Shown here one piece after another: positions 60,249-64,000 of a DNA stretch of 64,000 nucleotides; positions within the stretch are counted from its first letter, which is position 1, and each line of letters starts with the position of its first letter. The notes below the pieces were generated by a model, which made no database searches, was not told where the DNA came from, and was given only the letters and a program-made list of their open reading frames with translations. A program made the translations under genes and the position numbers. Source of the DNA: Clostridiales bacterium (GTDB lineage Bacteria; Bacillota; Clostridia; Christensenellales; Borkfalkiaceae); contig SVIT01000001.1 of the NCBI GenBank assembly GCA_015069365.1, forward strand, positions 62,001 through 126,000. The letters run 5' to 3'.

Positions 60249-60992
60249 ATGCGTACGGAAGATTTTATCACGTCGGTTTCTAAATTAGCAAAGGAAAACG
60301 AACGCTTTGAGGAGCTTAGAAAGGGAGTGCCCATCGGTGAGGACGTGACGGGGAATGTTGTTCTCGCGCAAAAACGTGAAAAAGTGCTCACCGTGCGCAA
60401 CGTTTGCGTGACGGGCGCAGGCAGAACGAACTTTATCCGCCGTATGCTCATTACCCTGTCTTGTCTTTATGAAAAGGACGAGGCTTGTTTCCTCGTGCTG
60501 TCACCGCATAACGAGTACGGAGAACTGTTGCGTCTGCATAATGCAGATATCACCACTCCGTATATCCGCACGAAAGAGGACGTCAATGAGGCGGTGGTGA
60601 CCTTGAAAGAGCTGATTCGCATGCGCGAAACGGGCAAGGGATATCCTCGGCTGATTTTGGTGTTGGACGGCTTGGATGAACTGCCCGATTGTAACAAGAA
60701 CGGCGATTTGGAAGAATATAGAGAAATTTTCGAGCTGTTGATGAGAAAGCCCGACGTACAGATTATTTGTGGTGCGGATCTTATGCGCAGTATTTTCAGC
60801 GGTTATCCTGGGGCATTCCTCGGCGTGGGGAACTGTCTGGTTACCACTCGCGAAGAGGGAAAGGCGGACGTAACGTACGTTCATGACGATTCGTCTTTGT
60901 CCTTGCCCATTCCCATTCGTTATCCAGACGAGCCGACCGTGATGGAGAGCGTTATTTTCCTCAACGCGTTGCCTGCAGAGAAGGAAGAATAA
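60249..60992 (+). CDS. FtsK/SpoIIIE-like ATPase-domain protein lacking the P-loop lysine
   Basis: A 247-residue protein from ATG 60249 (MRTEDFITSVSKLAK) behind AAGGAGG. The opening VPIGEDVTGNVVL matches the strand before the FtsK P-loop, and GAGRTNFIRRM (56-66) sits where GATGSGKS would be, so the nucleotide-binding lysine is absent. LILVLDGLDEL (about 137-147) matches a Walker B strand. Only this motor-like domain is present; there are no membrane segments and no gamma domain. It may be a non-catalytic relative. It is followed 9 bp later by mutY. Confidence 0.7.
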   Translation: MRTEDFITSVSKLAKENERFEELRKGVPIGEDVTGNVVLAQKREKVLTVRNVCVTGAGRTNFIRRMLITLSCLYEKDEACFLVLSPHNEYGELLRLHNADITTPYIRTKEDVNEAVVTLKELIRMRETGKGYPRLILVLDGLDELPDCNKNGDLEEYREIFELLMRKPDVQIICGADLMRSIFSGYPGAFLGVGNCLVTTREEGKADVTYVHDDSSLSLPIPIRYPDEPTVMESVIFLNALPAEKEE

Positions 60993-61001
60993 GCCTTACA
61001 T

Positions 61002-62039
61002 ATGCAAAAATTCGACTTTCATCAAATACCTGCCCCCCTCCTTTCATGGTATCGGGAGAATAAACGCGCGCTTCCTTGGCGCGAAAATCCTACTCCGTAC
61101 CGCGTATGGGTTTCTGAGATTATGTTACAGCAGACCCGTGTGGAGGCGGTAAAGGAATATTATCTTCGTTTCATGCAAACATTGCCAACGGTGTGGGATT
61201 TGGCGGAATGCGAGGAAGAAAAACTCTTAAAATTGTGGGAAGGGCTGGGATATTATAGCCGCGTCCGCAATATGCAAAAGGCGGCGAAAATCATCGTTTC
61301 CATGTACGCAGGAGAATTTCCGCGCAGCTATGAAGACTTGACTTCGCTCCCTGGTATCGGAAGTTACACTGCAGGCGCAATCGCCTCGATTGCGTACGGT
61401 CAGCCCGTGGCGGCTGTGGATGGAAACGTATTCCGCGTGGCGTCCAGATTAGAGGAAAACCCGACCCCTATTTCCGATCCAAAATATCGGAAATATTTGG
61501 AAAGCACGCTTTCGGCGGTCTATCCAAAAAACGGGGAAGAGTGCAGCGCGTTTACCCAAAGCATTTTCGAGTTGGGAGCGTTGATCTGTAAACCGCAATC
61601 CCCCGATTGCCATCTTTGTCCCTTAAAAGGAATATGCCGAGCGAATCAAAAGGGCACGCAAGGGGATTTTCCCGTGATGCCTATAAAGAAACCAAAACGC
61701 ATAGAAGAGGTGTACGTCTTTGTGATTGAGACTCCGTCGGGGATTTGTATTCGGCGGAGAGAACAGGGCGTTTTGCGGGGCTTGAACGAATTTCCCTCCC
61801 ACGTGGCGATAGAGGGAGAAACTCCCGAAAACATATTAAACGGGTGGGGCATGTACGAGTTTAAGGAAATAAACCGCCGTAAATATCGGCATATATTCAC
61901 GCATATTCGTTGGGAGATGACCTGCATACGGATACGCACGGACAGCGCGCCGTTCGATGCCTATACCTTGGACGAAATCAACGAATTTATTTCTTTGCCC
62001 ACGGCGTTTCGGCAGTGCATGGGGATATTACAAGAATGA
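61002..62039 (+). CDS. mutY: A/G-specific adenine glycosylase MutY
   Basis: A 345-residue repair enzyme: LPWRENPTPYRVWVSEIMLQ, QQTRVEAV with the catalytic glutamate, HhH LPGIGSYTAGAI, catalytic Asp in AAVDGNVF (about 140), and the FeS cysteines CKPQSPDCHLCPLKGIC. A NUDIX-like C-terminal domain (IRRREQGVLRGL) recognises 8-oxoguanine. An unusual DNA point: the codons of HQIPAPLLS carry a copy of the dispersed motif (61018-61037). Confidence 0.96.
   Translation: MQKFDFHQIPAPLLSWYRENKRALPWRENPTPYRVWVSEIMLQQTRVEAVKEYYLRFMQTLPTVWDLAECEEEKLLKLWEGLGYYSRVRNMQKAAKIIVSMYAGEFPRSYEDLTSLPGIGSYTAGAIASIAYGQPVAAVDGNVFRVASRLEENPTPISDPKYRKYLESTLSAVYPKNGEECSAFTQSIFELGALICKPQSPDCHLCPLKGICRANQKGTQGDFPVMPIKKPKRIEEVYVFVIETPSGICIRRREQGVLRGLNEFPSHVAIEGETPENILNGWGMYEFKEINRRKYRHIFTHIRWEMTCIRIRTDSAPFDAYTLDEINEFISLPTAFRQCMGILQE
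61018..61037 (-). repeat. Dispersed motif inside mutY
   Basis: The reverse complement GGGGGCAGGTATTTGATGAA is identical to 56003-56022. It codes HQIPAP in mutY. Confidence 0.6.
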
Positions 62040-62491
62040 AAAAGACGTATAAACTTACCTTTGAAATGGTACCTGAAGAATGTTGGTATTCTAACTTGCG
62101 TTCGGTATTAAAGCCCAGCGACTGGGATAAAGTCCGTCGGGACGCGTATGCGCGCGCGAACGGGTGTTGCAGTATCTGCGGTCGGTGGACGAAACGTTTA
62201 GAGGCGCATGAAAAATGGAGCTATGACGAGAAAAAGGCGTTGCAAAAGTTAGAGGACGTCGTTGCTCTTTGTCATAACTGTCACGAAGTAAAACACATCA
62301 GCCGTACGCAGCTTATCGGGCGAGGTATGGAAGCAATGGAGCATTTTATGAAAGTGAACGGCTGCGCGCAGATGGATTTTCATGCGGCGCTCTCCGAGGC
62401 GAACGAAGAGTATTTCCGTCGCAACCGTGTAGAGGGTTGGGTCACCGATATTTCATGGCTCAAAAACAAATTTGATATAGAATTAAAATAA
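62036..62491 (+). CDS. HNH-like protein
   Basis: A 151-residue protein starting at ATG 62036, sharing ATGA with the mutY stop. Zinc pairs CSIC and CHNC frame an HNH-type core (RLEAHEKWSY ... VALCHNCHEVKH). No partner methylase is nearby, so a nuclease role is uncertain. It is translationally coupled to mutY. Confidence 0.8.
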   Translation: MKKTYKLTFEMVPEECWYSNLRSVLKPSDWDKVRRDAYARANGCCSICGRWTKRLEAHEKWSYDEKKALQKLEDVVALCHNCHEVKHISRTQLIGRGMEAMEHFMKVNGCAQMDFHAALSEANEEYFRRNRVEGWVTDISWLKNKFDIELK

Positions 62492-62502
62492 GGAGAATTG
62501 AT

Positions 62503-63120
62503 ATGAAAGTATTACTCGTCAACGGAAGTCAACACGAAAAAGGATGCACGTACACCGCGCTCAACGAGGTTGCGAAAGCATTGAATGCGAACGGCGTGGA
62601 AACGGAGATTTTTTGGATAGGCAAGCACCAGGTAAGCGGCTGCAGAGGTTGCTGGGTATGCAAGAAGACGAAAAAATGCGTGATCGAAGACGGCGTGAAC
62701 GAGTTTGTAGAAAAAGCTGCGGAATTCGACGGTTACGTATTCGGTTCGCCCGTATATTACGCGTCGGCGGCGGGTGCTTTGGTCAGCTTTATGGACAGAG
62801 TATTCTATAGCGGCGGTAAAAATCTTGCTTACAAACCTGCCGCAGCGGTGGTGAGCTGCAGACGTGCGGGCGCAAGCACGACGTTCGACGTTATCAACAA
62901 ATATTTCACCATCAACAATATGCAGATCGTCGGGTCGAATTACTGGAACGAGATCCACGGAAACACCGCAGAAGAGGCGGCACAGGACGAGGAAGGTTTG
63001 CAGACCATGCGCATTTTGGGGAACAATATGGCATGGCTGCTCAAATGCATTCAGTTGGGGAAAGAGGCAGGTCTTGCTCCCGAGCGCGAACGCAAAATTA
63101 TGACGAATTTTATCCGCTAA
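62503..63120 (+). CDS. NADPH-dependent FMN reductase / flavodoxin-like protein
   Basis: A 205-residue protein: MKVLLVNGSQHEKGCTYTAL (phosphate-binding loop), GCRGCWVCKKTKKCVIEDG (Cys-rich loop of the iron-sulfur flavoprotein type), then GSPVYYASAAGALVSFMDR. It is probably a cytosolic FMN oxidoreductase. AAGGAG precedes the ATG; a terminator follows. Confidence 0.9.
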   Translation: MKVLLVNGSQHEKGCTYTALNEVAKALNANGVETEIFWIGKHQVSGCRGCWVCKKTKKCVIEDGVNEFVEKAAEFDGYVFGSPVYYASAAGALVSFMDRVFYSGGKNLAYKPAAAVVSCRRAGASTTFDVINKYFTINNMQIVGSNYWNEIHGNTAEEAAQDEEGLQTMRILGNNMAWLLKCIQLGKEAGLAPERERKIMTNFIR

Positions 63121-63126
63121 CAAAAG

Positions 63127-63151
63127 AAAACATCCCCTCGTGGGATGTTTA
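63127..63151 (+). terminator. Intrinsic terminator
   Basis: AAAACATCCC / GGGATGTTTA with loop CTCGT, then TTTTG. Confidence 0.85.
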
Positions 63152-63161
63152 TTTTGCAGGT

Positions 63162-63210
63162 TTTACAAAAGTTTTACATATTTGAAACTATACGCATACA
63201 GGGATATAGT
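63162..63210 (+). promoter_or_regulatory. Promoter with direct-repeat response-regulator box
   Basis: TTTACA (63162-63167) and TTTACA (63173-63178) are 11 bp apart centre to centre, the spacing of OmpR/PhoB-type boxes. Then TTGAAA (63182-63187), 17 bp, TATAGT (63205-63210). This suggests autoregulation by the response regulator just downstream. Confidence 0.75.
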
Positions 63211-63240
63211 ATACTATAGAAAACACGGAGAGAGGATAAT

Positions 63241-63912
63241 ATGGCAAAAATTTTGGTGGTAGAAGACGACAGAGCAATCAACGGACTGGTGTGTTCGTGT
63301 CTTAAGAGCGAGGGGTACGAAACAACCGCTTGCTATGACGGTGAAGAGGGGCTGAACGCCTTTGCGGAGGGGACGTATTCCTTAATCATCAGCGATATCA
63401 TGATGCCGAAGATGGATGGGTTTGTATTCGCCGAAGAGGTGCGCGCCCGCAATAAACAGATCCCCATTTTGTTCATGACGGCAAAGGACGATAAGCCCTC
63501 TAAGCTATACGCATATCGGTTGGGAGTGGACGATTACGTAGTCAAACCCTTTGACATCGACGTGTTCGTTTTAAAGGTCTCGGCAATACTGAGAAGAATG
63601 AAGATTGAGGAGAAAAAGGTGTTGACGGTGGGGAATCTTACCATGAACGCCGAAGAGAGAACGGTCACAGTGGACGGAGAAGAACTCTCTCTCACCGTTC
63701 GTGAGTTCGACCTCTTGTTTAAATTCCTCTCCTATCCCAAAAAAACGTTTACCCGTTCGGCATTGATGGACGAGTTCTGGGATTATGATTCTTCCGCGAC
63801 TTCGCGCACGGTGGACGTGTATATGGCAAAACTGAGAGATAAAACTTCGGCTTGCGATGGGTTTGAGATTGTTACGGTGCACGGACTGGGATATAAGGCG
63901 GTACTCAAATGA
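63241..63912 (+). CDS. OmpR/PhoB-family response regulator
   Basis: A 223-residue two-component regulator: receiver domain with VVEDDRA, phosphoryl acceptor in LIISDIMMPKMDG, MTAKDD, and VKPFDID, then a winged-helix domain (LTVREFDLLFKFL, then DYDSSATSRTVDVYMAKLR). Spacing to the kinase is an ATGA overlap. AGAGG precedes the ATG. Confidence 0.96.
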   Translation: MAKILVVEDDRAINGLVCSCLKSEGYETTACYDGEEGLNAFAEGTYSLIISDIMMPKMDGFVFAEEVRARNKQIPILFMTAKDDKPSKLYAYRLGVDDYVVKPFDIDVFVLKVSAILRRMKIEEKKVLTVGNLTMNAEERTVTVDGEELSLTVREFDLLFKFLSYPKKTFTRSALMDEFWDYDSSATSRTVDVYMAKLRDKTSACDGFEIVTVHGLGYKAVLK

Positions 63913-64000
63913 AACGGAAGAAAAATGGGTTTACCTTTTTCGGCGGCGCATTGTTTTTCATCACCATATCCATTGTTGTTGCGATAGGAGTTTTATTTTA
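63909..64000 (+). CDS. Sensor histidine kinase, 3' end outside window
   Basis: ATG overlaps the response regulator stop. Only the N-terminus is visible: MKRKKNGFTFFGGALFF, then the hydrophobic ITISIVVAIGVLF, a membrane segment. It is assigned as the partner kinase from context; the catalytic domain lies outside the window. Confidence 0.8.
   Translation, partial: MKRKKNGFTFFGGALFFITISIVVAIGVLF

Overview
The window looks like chromosomal DNA of an uncultured, gut-type Clostridia-like Bacillota. This is inferred from Gram-positive style ribosome binding sites (AGGAGG), near-consensus sigma-A promoters, intrinsic terminators, a TPP-controlled ECF transporter gene (thiT), the ylxM-ffh-rpsP-khpA-rimM and pyrH-frr-uppS-cdsA-dxr-rseP gene orders, and large surface proteins with MBG-like, BspA-type leucine-rich, InlB-like and DUF6273-like modules. 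No rRNA is present, so the taxonomy is inference only.

Region 1 (1-27.9 kb) is a single run of seven forward genes, most of them very large and tightly spaced, ending in a bidirectional terminator. In order: an unknown protein cut by the window edge; a RapA/SNF2-like helicase with an oversized first lobe; a second protein that looks like a helicase-fold relative with its catalytic motifs lost; a cysteine-rich zinc-ribbon protein; a 2967-residue protein with five N-terminal membrane segments and a long MBG-like stalk; a 257-residue unknown; a 2264-residue protein with a cytoplasmic N-domain, three membrane segments and a very long BspA-type leucine-rich stalk; and a zinc-ribbon / TIR-like / DUF6273 protein. 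Cytosolic nucleic-acid-type proteins in one transcription unit with two giant membrane-tethered exterior proteins match no system I know. It is the best candidate for an undescribed system here.

Region 2 (27.9-32.7 kb) is a reverse four-gene operon of two acyltransferase-like proteins and two cobalamin-binding-type radical SAM enzymes, probably a small biosynthetic pathway. Region 3 (32.7-40.4 kb) has a TetR regulator with two matching palindromic operators, a 1759-residue secreted protein with a Cys-containing C-terminal sorting-like tail, and a scar where a truncated glycosyltransferase is joined to the 3' end of a second protein with the same tail.

Region 4 (40.4-47.3 kb) holds a tRNA-Leu(AAG), a small lipoprotein, a proline-rich protein, VanZ-like, DUF368 (PopT-type) and ComF proteins, an NlpC/P60 lipoprotein and a PHP-type phosphatase. 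Region 5 (47.4-56.5 kb) is housekeeping: UMP kinase, ribosome recycling, isoprenoid and phospholipid precursors, site-2 protease, SRP and ribosome assembly. It is interrupted at 51.5-52.1 kb by a dense mosaic of short palindromes. Region 6 (56.5-64 kb) has thiT under a TPP riboswitch, a YfbR-like nucleotidase, a trypsin-like lipoprotein protease, an FtsK-like protein without the P-loop lysine, MutY, an HNH protein, a flavoprotein, and a two-component system cut by the window end.
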